A stretch of DNA of 64,000 nucleotides from the NCBI GenBank assembly GCA_044222395.1, contig JBGANK010000003.1:1-64000 (forward strand), read 5' to 3'. Each line of letters begins with the position of its first letter. Position 1 is the stretch's first letter. Of the stretch, positions 8,518-17,844 are shown piece by piece. Both the position numbers and the translations under genes were made by a program. This DNA comes from JAEUMD01 sp044222395. GTDB lineage: Bacteria; Pseudomonadota; Alphaproteobacteria; Rhizobiales; Hyphomicrobiaceae. Under the pieces are notes generated by a model. The model was not told the DNA's origin and ran no database searches. It was given only the letters and a program-made list of their open reading frames with translations.

Positions 8518-8649
8518 CGGCGAGCTTCCAATTCATGCCAGTTTTGGCAGGCGTCCGGGTCCGTAATTCGGGGCCCCGATGCAATGTGACAAGGTTTTCC
8601 CGGGGATAGCGCGCCCTGCCGCGTTCCACCGAGCTACGGAGTTACCATC

Positions 8650-8784
8650 GTGAAACGCACCTATCAGCCTAGCCGCCTCGTGCGCAAACGCCGCCACGGT
8701 TTTCGCGCCCGCATGCAGACCAAGGGCGGCATGAAGGTCCTCGCCCGCCGCCGCGCCAAGGGCCGCAAGCGCCTCAGCGCCTAG
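8650..8784 (+). CDS. rpmH: 50S ribosomal protein L34
   Basis: A 44-residue, very basic protein starting at GTG (MKRTYQPSRLVRKRRHGF and so on), exactly the usual bacterial L34 length, ending KGRKRLSA. ACGGAG precedes the start by eight bases. It is the first gene of the conserved rpmH-rnpA-yidC block near the replication origin region of many bacteria, and the promoter-like sequence at 8489-8517 precedes it. L34 is part of the large ribosomal subunit. Confidence 0.97.
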   Translation: MKRTYQPSRLVRKRRHGFRARMQTKGGMKVLARRRAKGRKRLSA

Positions 8785-8820
8785 CTCTTCGCGAGGCCGC
8801 GAACACCCGCGGAGCATCAC

Positions 8821-9204
8821 GTGCCGCTCGAAACGCTCAAGAAGCGCGCCGAGTTCTTGAGGGTGCGTGGTGGTGCTCGATGGACGACCGCCAGTGTCAT
8901 CGTCGAAGGCAAACCGCGTTCAGGCTCACAATATAGCGGGCAGTCTGCCCGTTTCGGCTTCACGGTGACCAAGAAGCTCGGATCGGCCGTCGACCGCAAC
9001 CGAATCCGGCGGCGCCTGAAGGCGGCCCTTGCGGAGATCGCAGCGGATCACGCGCAGCCGGGCTTCGACTATGTTCTGATTGCCCGGGACGGCGCGCTCA
9101 ATCGCCCGTTCGCGGCGCTGAAAAAGGACCTTGAAGACGCATTGCAACGCGTGCAACACCCCAGGCGGGCAAGTCGCCGGCCAGCAAACACCGACCGCCG
9201 CTAG
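8821..9204 (+). CDS. rnpA: ribonuclease P protein component
   Basis: 127 residues starting at GTG, 36 bases after rpmH. The core FGFTVTKKLGSAVDRNRIRRRLKAA contains the family RNR signature, and DYVLIARDG follows. It binds the RNase P RNA to mature the 5' ends of pre-tRNAs. The C-terminus is extended and basic, which is common in alphaproteobacteria. The GTG start is accepted because the conserved N-terminal LKKRAEFLRV follows directly. A yidD gene, often found between rnpA and yidC, is absent from the 99-base gap. Confidence 0.95.
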   Translation: MPLETLKKRAEFLRVRGGARWTTASVIVEGKPRSGSQYSGQSARFGFTVTKKLGSAVDRNRIRRRLKAALAEIAADHAQPGFDYVLIARDGALNRPFAALKKDLEDALQRVQHPRRASRRPANTDRR

Positions 9205-9303
9205 CTCCAGTTCAATCGTTGCAGAAAACTCCAGTATTCCGTTCTCAGCCGCCGAAGCCGCCCACGTCGCACACCACATGGTCAAGAGCCTCCCGAGACG
9301 CCG

Positions 9304-11205
9304 ATGAGCACCCGCGACCCAGAGAATTCCCAGAACATCCTGATCGCGCTGGTGCTGTCGATGCTGGTGCTGTTCGCGTGGCAATACTTCTACGCTGGTC
9401 CGAAGATCACCGCGGAAAAGGAGCGGATGGCGCGCGAGGCTCCCGCGGGCAAGCCTGCGGAGAGTGGAACGAAGGCGCCCGGAGACGTACCGCGACCGGC
9501 AGCTCAGCCCGAAGCCCCGGCAGCACCGGGCGCACCGACGGCTCCAGGTGGCCAGGCTGCGGTACCCGGCTCGGCTCCATCGCCAACGCCCAGCACCACA
9601 CGCAGCGGAGCGCTTGCCGGTTCGCCACGGGTGGCGATCAAGACACCGGCGATCATTGGCTCGATCGCGCTCAAGGGCGGCCGCATCGACGACATCGTGC
9701 TGGCGACCTATCACGAGACCGCTGATCCCAAGTCCCCCAACGTCGAGCTGTTCTCGCCGGCTGGATCACCCCACCCCTACTTCGCCGAGTTGGGCTGGGT
9801 CGCCGAGGGCGGCACGAACGTCAAGGTGCCCGACCGGGATACGGTGTGGACGCAGACAGGCAACGGTGCGCTGACGCCCGAAACGCCGGTCACGCTGACG
9901 TGGAACAACGGCTCGGGCGTGACGTTCACGCGGACGATTTCGGTTGATGCCGACTACATGTTCGCGATCGCCGACACGGTTGCCAACGCGAGCGGCGCGG
10001 AGGTGAAGCTTTATCCCTACGGCCGTGTCTACCGGTTGGGCACGCCGCTGGTCCAGGGATTCTACATTCTCCACGAGGGGCTGATCGGGGTTGCCGGCGA
10101 GCAAGGCCTGCAGGAACTCACCTACAGCGACGCGCTCAAGCCCGACAAGCAGAAGTCGTTCAAGGATGTGAAGGGCGGCTGGCTCGGCATCACCGACAAA
10201 TACTGGGCGGCAGCGCTGATCCCGGACCAGAAGACGCCCTACAGCGCGAACTATTCCGGCACCAAGAAGGGTGGCAACGCGGCCGAAGACAGCTACCAGG
10301 CCGACTACCTCATGAGCGCCACGGGAATCGCAAACGGCCAGAGCCATACGGTCGAGCAGAAGCTCTATGCCGGCGCCAAGAAGGTCAAACTCGTCGAGGG
10401 CTATCAGAATGCGCTTGGCATCCAGAAGTTCGACCTGATGATCGACTGGGGCTGGTTCTACTTCATCACCAAGCCGCTGTTCCACCTGATCGACTGGCTC
10501 TACAAGCTGCTCGGCAACTTCGGCGTCGCCATTCTCGCAACGACCGTGCTCGTCAAGGCGCTGTTCTACCCGCTCGCCAACAAGAGCTACGAGTCGATGG
10601 CGAAGATGAAGAAGCTGCAGCCGCAGATGGAAAGCCTGCGCGAGCGCTTCAAGGACGACAAGGCACGCCAGCAGCAGGAGCTGATGGCGCTCTACCAGAA
10701 GGAAAAGATCAATCCGCTGGCGGGCTGCCTGCCGATCCTGCTGCAGATCCCGGTGTTCTTCGCGCTCTACAAGGTGCTGTTTGTGACGATCGACATGCGT
10801 CACGCGCCGTTCTTCGGCTGGATCAAGGATCTTTCGGCGCCCGACCCGACCTCGGTGTTCAACGTGTTCGGGCTGCTGCCCTTCTCGGTGCCGGAGTTCC
10901 TCCACATCGGCGCCTGGCCGCTGCTGATGGGCGTCACCATGTGGGTCCAGATGCAGCTCAACCCGAAGCAGCCTGATCCGACCCAGCAGGCGATCTTCAA
11001 CTGGATGCCGGTGCTGTTCACGTTCCTGTTGGCGACGTTCCCGGCCGGGCTCGTCATCTACTGGGCCTGGAACAACGTGCTGTCGATCGCGCAGCAATAT
11101 ACGATCATGAAGCGGCAAGGCACCGAGATCCCGCTGATGGACAACATCAGGGCCACGTTCGCGCCGCTGGGGCGGCTGTTCGGCGGTGGCAAGGACAAGA
11201 AATAA
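9304..11205 (+). CDS. yidC: membrane protein insertase YidC
   Basis: 633 residues. TM1 lies near residues 12-28 (ILIALVLSMLVLFAWQYFY), followed by a Pro/Ala-rich linker, the large periplasmic beta domain, and then the conserved five-helix insertase core from about residue 395 (NFGVAILATTVLVKALFYP, KKLQPQMESLRERFKDD, GCLPILLQIPVFFALYKVL, FNWMPVLFTFL). In the core the position of the hydrophilic-groove arginine appears to be Lys (LVKALF). It inserts and folds inner-membrane proteins with or without SecYEG. The length is normal for alphaproteobacterial YidC. Confidence 0.97.
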   Translation: MSTRDPENSQNILIALVLSMLVLFAWQYFYAGPKITAEKERMAREAPAGKPAESGTKAPGDVPRPAAQPEAPAAPGAPTAPGGQAAVPGSAPSPTPSTTRSGALAGSPRVAIKTPAIIGSIALKGGRIDDIVLATYHETADPKSPNVELFSPAGSPHPYFAELGWVAEGGTNVKVPDRDTVWTQTGNGALTPETPVTLTWNNGSGVTFTRTISVDADYMFAIADTVANASGAEVKLYPYGRVYRLGTPLVQGFYILHEGLIGVAGEQGLQELTYSDALKPDKQKSFKDVKGGWLGITDKYWAAALIPDQKTPYSANYSGTKKGGNAAEDSYQADYLMSATGIANGQSHTVEQKLYAGAKKVKLVEGYQNALGIQKFDLMIDWGWFYFITKPLFHLIDWLYKLLGNFGVAILATTVLVKALFYPLANKSYESMAKMKKLQPQMESLRERFKDDKARQQQELMALYQKEKINPLAGCLPILLQIPVFFALYKVLFVTIDMRHAPFFGWIKDLSAPDPTSVFNVFGLLPFSVPEFLHIGAWPLLMGVTMWVQMQLNPKQPDPTQQAIFNWMPVLFTFLLATFPAGLVIYWAWNNVLSIAQQYTIMKRQGTEIPLMDNIRATFAPLGRLFGGGKDKK

Positions 11206-11270
11206 CCAAGACGTGTTGGGGCTGGCGGCACGCGACCAGCCCCATTGCTTTCAAGGACCTGGCGGCGGCG

Positions 11271-11924
11271 ATGACACCGGAGTTCTCCGAGGACGAACTC
11301 AAGGCGGGCAAACGGCTGTTCGAGCGGCCCTGGAGCTTTCTCAAGGGTGTGCCGTCTCTCGATTTCCTGCCAGCCTCGGGCGTTGTCGAGATTGCGTTCG
11401 CAGGCCGCTCCAACGTCGGCAAGTCCTCGCTCATCAACGCGCTCGTTCGCCAAAACGGGCTTGCCCGCACTTCGAACACACCTGGACGGACGCAAGAGTT
11501 GAATTTCTTCGTCAGCGACGGCGTGCCTCTCACCATCGTCGACATGCCGGGCTACGGCTTCGCCAAGGCGCCGAAGGAGAAAGTTGATGCCTGGACCGCA
11601 CTGGTATTCGCCTATCTGCAAGGGCGTGCGGCGCTGGCGCGTGTCTACCTGCTGATCGACGCGCGTCACGGCATCAAGGCGGTCGACGAGGAGACGATGC
11701 TCCTGCTCGATACCGCAGCCGTCTCCTACCAGATCGTGCTCACCAAGCTCGACAAGATTTCCGAGGGCGCGCGGCCAAGAATGATCGCGGCGACGCAGGC
11801 TGCAATCGCCAAGCATCCGGCCGCGTTTCCGCTGCTGATCGCGACCTCTTCGGAAAAGGGGATCGGCATCGACGACCTGCGCGCGGCGATCGCGCTGGTG
11901 CTGGCGGAGCGCACCGCTACTTAA
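11271..11924 (+). CDS. engB: ribosome biogenesis GTPase EngB/YsxC/YihA
   Basis: 217 residues with all GTPase motifs: G1 GRSNVGKSS, G2 region TPGRTQ, G3 DMPGYG, G4 TKLDK and G5 ATSSEKG. EngB assists 50S subunit maturation. It follows yidC by 65 bases. The N-terminus (FSEDELKAGKRLFERPWSFL) is the usual alphaproteobacterial form. Its last eight bases overlap the end of the convergent gene 11917-14151. Confidence 0.95.
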   Translation: MTPEFSEDELKAGKRLFERPWSFLKGVPSLDFLPASGVVEIAFAGRSNVGKSSLINALVRQNGLARTSNTPGRTQELNFFVSDGVPLTIVDMPGYGFAKAPKEKVDAWTALVFAYLQGRAALARVYLLIDARHGIKAVDEETMLLLDTAAVSYQIVLTKLDKISEGARPRMIAATQAAIAKHPAAFPLLIATSSEKGIGIDDLRAAIALVLAERTAT

Positions 11925-14151
11925 CGATGGTGCTGATCAGATTGATCATGGCGGCCGGCAGGTTCTCGCCGAAACGGGCCAGGATGCCGCCGGCGATCGC
12001 CGCCAGCACCCAACCGCCAATTTTCTGTGCGGTCTGCGCGTAGTTGACGCGAACCTTGACGTTGACCACCTGATCGGGGAGTGCGGTCTCCGCCGCCAAT
12101 CCGTCGGTGCCGACCGTGCGCGCAGAAATGACGAGCTGCAGGCGCTTGGTGCCGCGCTCGGTCGGCGTCACCGCCCAGCGCCAACTGGCGAAATCGTCGG
12201 TGATCAAGCCCAGCGCGTTCTCGATCCACTGCGTCTCGGGCGAACTCGTCTCGATGTAGAAGCCGCCATCGGGCGCGCGCAGGCGAACTGACATCGCCTT
12301 TGTCACGGTCAGGTCGTGACGCCAGACGCCACCGCCACCTTGCAGTCCTTCGGACAGGGCCTGCACTTCGGCGCGGGCGACGCGAACCTCGACCACGGTC
12401 GGGATGCCGACGCGCATGGTGCGCGGGATGTTTTCGACCATCTGGCCGACGGAGATCTCGGGCGACTGCCTGCGGGGCGGGGCACCAGCAGGCTGAGGCG
12501 CGCGTGCCGGCGCCGGAGCATTGGCACCTGGCGGCGGCAATGGACCGGGCATCGGCGGCCGCTGGCCGGCCTCGGCGCGCCGTTGCGGTCCAGGCGGTGG
12601 CGGCGCCGCACCAGGCGGTATCGGCATTCCCGGAGGCAGGCCGGGAAGGATTGGACGCGGTGGACCGGGTGGTAACCGGTCAGCGCCAGGGGGCGGAACC
12701 GGTGGGGCAGCCGGATTGGTCGCCGGGCGGGCTCCGCCATGAGGTTTCGGGCCAAAGAAATCCCGGTCCGAGGGACGCGGCTGAGGCGGACCGGGCGGAC
12801 CCGGTGGCTGTCCGGGCTGGCCAGGCTGACCCGGATGGCCTTGCCGCATCCGACTGGGTTGACCAGCTTTCGCGGCCCGCGGTTGGGCATCAATGCGGGG
12901 TGGCGGCGGTGGTGGTGGTGGGGGCACACCTGCGCCAATCCTGCCGGGAGCGGGTGGCAGCGGAGGTGCAGGATCTGCCGCGGCGGCATCGGGCGGAAGG
13001 TTGTTTGCTGGTGCGGTCTGATCGGCGGATTTCCTGATCTTCGCCAGGACAGAATCGATCGACGGCTCACTTTGTGCGGTCGCGCTCTGCGCAGGAGGAG
13101 GTCCCGACGCTGCGTCCTTGGCCTCGTCTGGCCGAATTGCGCCGGGAGGAAGGGGCCGCTTTGCAGGTGGTGCTGGTCGCGGTCCGCCATCGTCGTGTGC
13201 GACATCTGCGGGTACCGCGGAATTTTCCGCAACCTGTTCGGCGACCGCTGGTGTGCCCTTGTCCGCAGGCGCCCGCTTGTTCTCCTTCTCCGTCTTGCGT
13301 CGCGGCGCGCCTGTAATCTCGGTGGCCATCTGATCAAAGGCCGCGTCGGTCGCCTTTTCTGCGGCGGCAAGGTCGCCAGATTTGTCTGGAAGGGCGCTGT
13401 TGGCAGCCGGAGGCATGATGACCGCACCGTCGGCAGCGGACGTTGCGCGGTCTTCCGTCAATCCGGGCGATATGCGGCCTTGAACGCGCTGACGCGCCGA
13501 GGCGAGGATCTCGTCGGCGGTTGCGCCTGGTGAATGGCGCTGCCCGGCGGGCCTTGCTGCCTCATGCTGCTGCGGCGTTGCCGGGCCGGCATGATGCTCA
13601 TGACCGGATGGCAGCGCTTGAGTTGGCGTCTCAGGCTTGGACGGTGACGCGTCTTCCACCGGGGACGGGGTCTCGTCGGCGTTCTCGCCGGCCAGCGTAG
13701 CGGCCTGCTGCAGCGCCCTGATTGCCTCCTCGAACGTCAGGCCGTGCGCCCGCAGCATGTGAGCGGCGGTGCTGCGGCCGTCACCGACGATCGCGGCCAG
13801 GACGATGGCGCCGTCGATGGTGTCGCGGCGACCGCGCGCTGCAGCGGCGGCGGCCTCCAGGACCTGGCGCAATTCGGGCGAAATGCCGGCAGTACCTCCA
13901 GGCACCACGCGGTCATCGAGCCGCCCCAGATGCGTCGATACGTCCCCCTTCAATTGATCGATCTCGATCCGGCTAATGGAAAGGACGAGGGCCGCGTCCG
14001 GATCCTCGGTCAGCGCCAGCAGCAGGTGCTCCAAGGTCACCTCGCCGTGCGACTGCTCGCTCGCGTACTGGGCCGCGCGCGCCAGGGTATCCGCGAGGTT
14101 GTGCGAGGGCGGGAGAATGTGACCGATCTCGTCAACGATCGATTGCGCCAT
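11917..14151 (-). CDS. Clp-N-like domain, proline-rich linker and C-terminal membrane segment; no ATPase
   Basis: About 744 residues from the ATG at 14151 (GGAGG ten bases upstream; starts at 14190 or 14244 are possible). The N-terminus (HNLADTLARAAQYASEQSHG, LEHLLLALTEDPDAA) is the Clp repeat fold that binds substrates or adaptors in ClpA/B/C, with both repeats traceable over about 140 residues. No Walker motifs follow. Instead there is a long low-complexity region, then poly-proline/Gly-Pro stretches (GQPGQPGQPPGPPGPP), then a globular domain near VEVRVARAEVQAL, and a hydrophobic C-terminal helix (IGGWVLAAIAGGILARF). It looks like a membrane-anchored scaffold. Function is unknown. It is convergent with engB. 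Confidence 0.75.
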   Translation of the reverse strand: MAQSIVDEIGHILPPSHNLADTLARAAQYASEQSHGEVTLEHLLLALTEDPDAALVLSISRIEIDQLKGDVSTHLGRLDDRVVPGGTAGISPELRQVLEAAAAAARGRRDTIDGAIVLAAIVGDGRSTAAHMLRAHGLTFEEAIRALQQAATLAGENADETPSPVEDASPSKPETPTQALPSGHEHHAGPATPQQHEAARPAGQRHSPGATADEILASARQRVQGRISPGLTEDRATSAADGAVIMPPAANSALPDKSGDLAAAEKATDAAFDQMATEITGAPRRKTEKENKRAPADKGTPAVAEQVAENSAVPADVAHDDGGPRPAPPAKRPLPPGAIRPDEAKDAASGPPPAQSATAQSEPSIDSVLAKIRKSADQTAPANNLPPDAAAADPAPPLPPAPGRIGAGVPPPPPPPPPRIDAQPRAAKAGQPSRMRQGHPGQPGQPGQPPGPPGPPQPRPSDRDFFGPKPHGGARPATNPAAPPVPPPGADRLPPGPPRPILPGLPPGMPIPPGAAPPPPGPQRRAEAGQRPPMPGPLPPPGANAPAPARAPQPAGAPPRRQSPEISVGQMVENIPRTMRVGIPTVVEVRVARAEVQALSEGLQGGGGVWRHDLTVTKAMSVRLRAPDGGFYIETSSPETQWIENALGLITDDFASWRWAVTPTERGTKRLQLVISARTVGTDGLAAETALPDQVVNVKVRVNYAQTAQKIGGWVLAAIAGGILARFGENLPAAMINLISTIVK

Positions 14152-14458
14152 CGGCGCCAAACCTCCATCTCGACCTGTCATCTGCGTCATCAAGGTGCCC
14201 GGCCCTTGGCTCGCGTGGCGGTCTGCGGTGAATCTGGAAACCAATTCAAACGTTAGACGATACGCCTCGATTTAACACGCCTCGGCAGGGCCACCGTCCA
14301 GGGGTTTTGTGGCAAAAAGGCTATCCTTGGAATATGGGCGAAATCCGTTGTGGCGGGATAGCAACTGGATATAAGTGCGCCGTTGGCCAGGAACCAATCC
14401 GCCACAATGACGGAGATCGGCCATCCGTGCACCCTGCAACTTTTGGGATCGAGCGAGA

Positions 14459-15427
14459 ATGACGACCAAGGCGAAGTCGAAACCGGCCGTGCAGGTGCGC
14501 CCGGCTGATACCTCCGACATCAGCGCACATGCCAAAGCGCGCATTCTGGCCGAAGCGCTGCCGCACATGATCCGCTACGACGAGGAGACGGTCGTCATCA
14601 AGTTCGGTGGCAACGCGATGGGCGACCAGGAGCTTGCCGACGCGTTCGCCAAGGACGTGATCTACCTGAAGCAGTCGGGCATCAATCCGGTGGTCGTGCA
14701 CGGCGGCGGGCCGCAGATCGCCGAGATGCTGAAGAAGCTCGAGATCAAGAGCGAGTTCCGTCACGGCTTGCGGGTGACCGACCGGCCGACGGTGGAGATC
14801 GTCGAGATGGTGCTGGCTGGCAAGATCAACAAGGAGATCGTGTCGGCGATCAACCGGCAGGGCGGCAAGGCGGTCGGCATTTCCGGCAAGGACGCCAACC
14901 TGATGATCGCCAAGCGCATCACCGAGATGCCGGACCCTGAATCCAACCTGATGCAGGCGGTCGACATCGGATATGTCGGCGACCCGCAAGAGGTCAACCC
15001 GCACATCATCGACGTGATCTCGAAGTCCGATCTCATTCCGGTGGTGGCGCCGATCGGGCTCGACCGCGACGGGCACACGCTCAACATCAACGCCGACACG
15101 TTCGCCTCCGCACTCGCCGCGCGCATGAAGGCCAAGCGCCTGCTGTTGCTGACCGACATCGCCGGCGTGCTCGACAAGGACGACAAGCTGATCGAGGCGT
15201 TGACGACCGAACAGGCGCGCGCGCTCATTCGCGATGGCACGATCACGGGCGGCATGATCCCGAAAATCGAGGGCTGCATCGAGGTGGTCGAGGCGGGCGT
15301 GGAAGCCGTCGTCATCATCGACGGTCGGGTGCCGCATTGCGTTCTGCTAGAGCTCTTGACCGAACATGGCGTCGGTACGCTGGTTGGCACCGCACGCAGC
15401 CTCAAGGGCTCGCGCCGGGCGGGGTGA
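14459..15427 (+). CDS. argB: acetylglutamate kinase
   Basis: 322 residues of the amino-acid kinase fold: VVIKFGGNAMG (phosphate loop), VVVHGGGPQI, LLLTDIAGVLD, and GGMIPKIEGCIEVVEAGV near the C-terminus. It phosphorylates N-acetyl-L-glutamate, the second step of arginine synthesis. An N-terminal extension of about 35 residues before ALPHMIRYDEETVVIKFGG resembles the arginine-feedback-sensitive forms. It is monocistronic here, though engB-argB proximity is common in this order of bacteria. Confidence 0.96.
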   Translation: MTTKAKSKPAVQVRPADTSDISAHAKARILAEALPHMIRYDEETVVIKFGGNAMGDQELADAFAKDVIYLKQSGINPVVVHGGGPQIAEMLKKLEIKSEFRHGLRVTDRPTVEIVEMVLAGKINKEIVSAINRQGGKAVGISGKDANLMIAKRITEMPDPESNLMQAVDIGYVGDPQEVNPHIIDVISKSDLIPVVAPIGLDRDGHTLNINADTFASALAARMKAKRLLLLTDIAGVLDKDDKLIEALTTEQARALIRDGTITGGMIPKIEGCIEVVEAGVEAVVIIDGRVPHCVLLELLTEHGVGTLVGTARSLKGSRRAG

Positions 15428-15941
15428 AGGTCAATGCGCGGACGACCCGAATCGCTGCGGCGAGCATCTGCCTTGGCGCTTTAGTTTGGTTGTCTCAGAA
15501 GAGGCCGTGGTTGCTCGTGCAGCTTTGCGTCGTGTCGTGCAATGAAGCCTGCTTGTGAGTGATGTCTTCCAAAAGGTCGCTCGCTGCTGAATCCACGGCT
15601 GGGCATTTGCTATTCGTCGTTATCGAATTTTGTGCAGATGCTGAAGCGCCAACGAATTCGAGCCTATTCGTTGATTCGTTGCGCGCTGACGTGGCGATGC
15701 GCTTAGCGTCCCACTGATTGCAGAAGCGCGATATTTCAACTTCATTTCAGACCCCTTTCAGCTTCGCCGAACAGTCTCGTCGATGAGAGTGGCGACTACG
15801 TTTGGTCACGCGCCGAGAATGTTTCGAAGCGCATTGGTTTCGGGCCCGAAGTGCAGTCCTGCTGTCTTGGCGCAGATCGACGTGTGCCGTGTCGATGAAG
15901 TGTCAATCCATAACCTTCGACATCAGACTGGAGACTTACAC
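15428..15941. other. intergenic stretch, argB to di-haem peroxidase
   Basis: About 510 bases with no supported gene. The frame reading into the peroxidase from 15783 has no signal peptide until the Met at 15942 and poor coding character, so I treat it as leader. An A/T-richer patch around 15600-15770 probably holds the peroxidase promoter. No clear terminator was seen for argB. Confidence 0.45.
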
Positions 15942-16985
15942 ATGCGACCTCGCGAACTCCTGGCAGTGGCGGTTGTGATCAGCGCTTTGACAGCGCCCGC
16001 AAGCGCTGCCGATGACGCGCTCATGAAACAGGCTCAGGGGCTGTTCGAGCCGATCCCCTTGAAGCCACCTGCGATCAAAGGAATCGAGGCAATACCGGCG
16101 CTCGTGGAGCTCGGCAAGGCACTCTACTTCGATCCGCGTCTTTCGCAGAGTCACAATATCAGCTGCAATTCGTGCCATCAGGTCGGACTGGGCGGCGTCG
16201 ACATGTTGTCAACGTCGATCGGACACAAGTGGCAGCGCGGAAGTCGCAACGCGCCCACCGTGCTCAACTCCGTGTTCAACATCGCACAGTTCTGGGATGG
16301 CCGCGCCGAAGATCTCAAGGCACAGGCTGGAGGTCCTATCCAGAACCCGATCGAGATGGGCATCAGTCACGAGCATGCAACCGAGATGCTGAAGGGCATT
16401 CCGGGATATGCAAAGCTCTTCGAAGCGGCGTTTCCGGGTGCGAAAGACCCCATCAAAATCGACAACGTCGTGACGGCCATTGCGGCGTTCGAGGCGACGC
16501 TCACGACGCCCAACGCACCGTTCGACAAGTACTTGCGCGGCGACGCCCAAGCGCTCGACGCGGAGCAGAAGGAGGGCCTGAAGCTATTCATGGACAACGG
16601 CTGCTCCACATGCCACGCAGGCATCAATATGGGCGGTCAGATGTATGCTCCGTTCGGCGTAATCGAAAAGCCGGGAGCGGAATTCCTTCCCTCCGACGAC
16701 AAGGGTCGCCTCGAGGTCACCAAAACGGCGGGCGACGAGTTCGTCTACAAGGTGCCGACACTGCGCAACATCGAGTTGACGGCGCCCTATTTCCATACGG
16801 GGAAATCGTGGGATCTTCGCCAGGCGGTCGGGGTGATGGGGACAAGCCAGCTCGGACAGAAGCTTTCGGATGACCAGATCTCGAAGATCACCGCCTTCCT
16901 CAAATCGCTGACGGGCGAGCAGCCACAGGTCACGTATCCCATCTTGCCTCCAAGCGGCGCGGGTACGCCGCGGCCCCAGCCATGA
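15942..16985 (+). CDS. di-haem cytochrome c peroxidase (CcpA/MauG family), periplasmic
   Basis: 347 residues from the ATG at 15942, preceded by TGGAGAC. The signal peptide MRPRELLAVAVV...APASA is cleaved before ADDAL. Two c-type haem sites are present: CNSCH in the N-terminal half and CSTCH in the C-terminal half. The intervening GRAEDLKAQAGGPIQNPIEMG and the PTLRNIELTAPYFHTG block match bacterial cytochrome c peroxidases. It would reduce periplasmic hydrogen peroxide with electrons from a small c-type cytochrome. No methylamine genes are adjacent, so peroxidase is preferred over MauG. It appears monocistronic. Confidence 0.92.
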   Translation: MRPRELLAVAVVISALTAPASAADDALMKQAQGLFEPIPLKPPAIKGIEAIPALVELGKALYFDPRLSQSHNISCNSCHQVGLGGVDMLSTSIGHKWQRGSRNAPTVLNSVFNIAQFWDGRAEDLKAQAGGPIQNPIEMGISHEHATEMLKGIPGYAKLFEAAFPGAKDPIKIDNVVTAIAAFEATLTTPNAPFDKYLRGDAQALDAEQKEGLKLFMDNGCSTCHAGINMGGQMYAPFGVIEKPGAEFLPSDDKGRLEVTKTAGDEFVYKVPTLRNIELTAPYFHTGKSWDLRQAVGVMGTSQLGQKLSDDQISKITAFLKSLTGEQPQVTYPILPPSGAGTPRPQP

Positions 16986-17426
16986 GCTGGCCGTTGGCGT
17001 CGGTCGCGTTACGAAGCGTGACTCTATGATTGGCATCTCCCGTCTGGAGGTGGAGGTCGTGCTACCTCCAATCCTCACGGCGGGGGGAAGCCTGTCCCGT
17101 TATCGCGTGCTTACCGAATTGACGAGCGCCATTCTCGCCACTCGTACTGGGCACGGGCGGCGGCGCTGCGCGAATCATGCCGCCTGAGAACGAAGCCAGG
17201 GAACTCCCGTCGGCCACATTGGCAGACTGCGCTTGAAAACGGTGCCGGCCGTGTCCTCCCAACCCAGCGTGCGAACTGGCCGCGCGTTTCGGCGGTGGTG
17301 CGGCCACCAAGTTCCTTGGGCAGTGAGTCGATCCTCTTCATGCACGATCCTTCAGCACCACGGCTCAAATTCAGCATGGAGGCCATTGGTTGCTTTTGTC
17401 CGAACTGCTGATAGCCTTGCCCGGCC
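16986..17426. other. intergenic stretch without recognised feature
   Basis: About 440 bases. Weak overlapping open frames exist on both strands but lack start signals and resemble no family. There are short imperfect repeats of CTACCTCC/GGAGGTGGAGG near 17046-17075. Nothing can be assigned. Confidence 0.4.
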
Positions 17427-17822
17427 ATGTCGGATCAGCGCACCACAATCCTCGACCTGATCGCGGGGCGCGACCTGCCCATCGTCAGGATCGGCGCTGG
17501 CGACAAGCTATTCCTCAAAGGCGATCAGGCGCCGGCGATGTTCGTGGTCGTCTCAGGCAGCATCGAAGTGCTGATGCTCGGACGCCTTTTGGAGCGGGTC
17601 GGCCCCGGCGGGATCGTGGGGGAGATGGCGCTGATCGACGGCAACATGCGCTGCGCGGCGGCTCTGACTGCCATGGATACCGAACTGGTTGCCATCGAGA
17701 AATCTCAATTCCTGGAGCTGGTGCGCGAGGAGCCAAGGTTCGCGCTTGCCGTGCTGGGCGTGCTGACGCGGCGGCTGCAGGCGATGAACGCCAGGGATGC
17801 GCGACAGCAGCAGGGCGCCTGA
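17427..17822 (+). CDS. stand-alone cyclic nucleotide-binding domain protein
   Basis: 131 residues that are essentially one CNB domain: KLFLKGDQAPAMFVVVSGSI in the beta roll and the phosphate-binding cassette GEMALIDGNMRCAAALTAMD, including the Glu and Arg that hold the cyclic nucleotide ribose-phosphate. There is no helix-turn-helix domain, so it is not a Crp-type regulator by itself; the C-terminus ends in a short helix (LTRRLQAMNARDARQQQ). The DUF4186 gene begins 22 bases downstream and is probably co-transcribed. Confidence 0.83.
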   Translation: MSDQRTTILDLIAGRDLPIVRIGAGDKLFLKGDQAPAMFVVVSGSIEVLMLGRLLERVGPGGIVGEMALIDGNMRCAAALTAMDTELVAIEKSQFLELVREEPRFALAVLGVLTRRLQAMNARDARQQQGA

Positions 17823-17844
17823 AAGCAGCGGGGCGATACGAGGG

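Noticed and set aside
15942..16985. MauG assignment for the di-haem protein
   Set aside because: No methylamine dehydrogenase genes nearby, and the sequence layout matches ordinary bacterial cytochrome c peroxidase.
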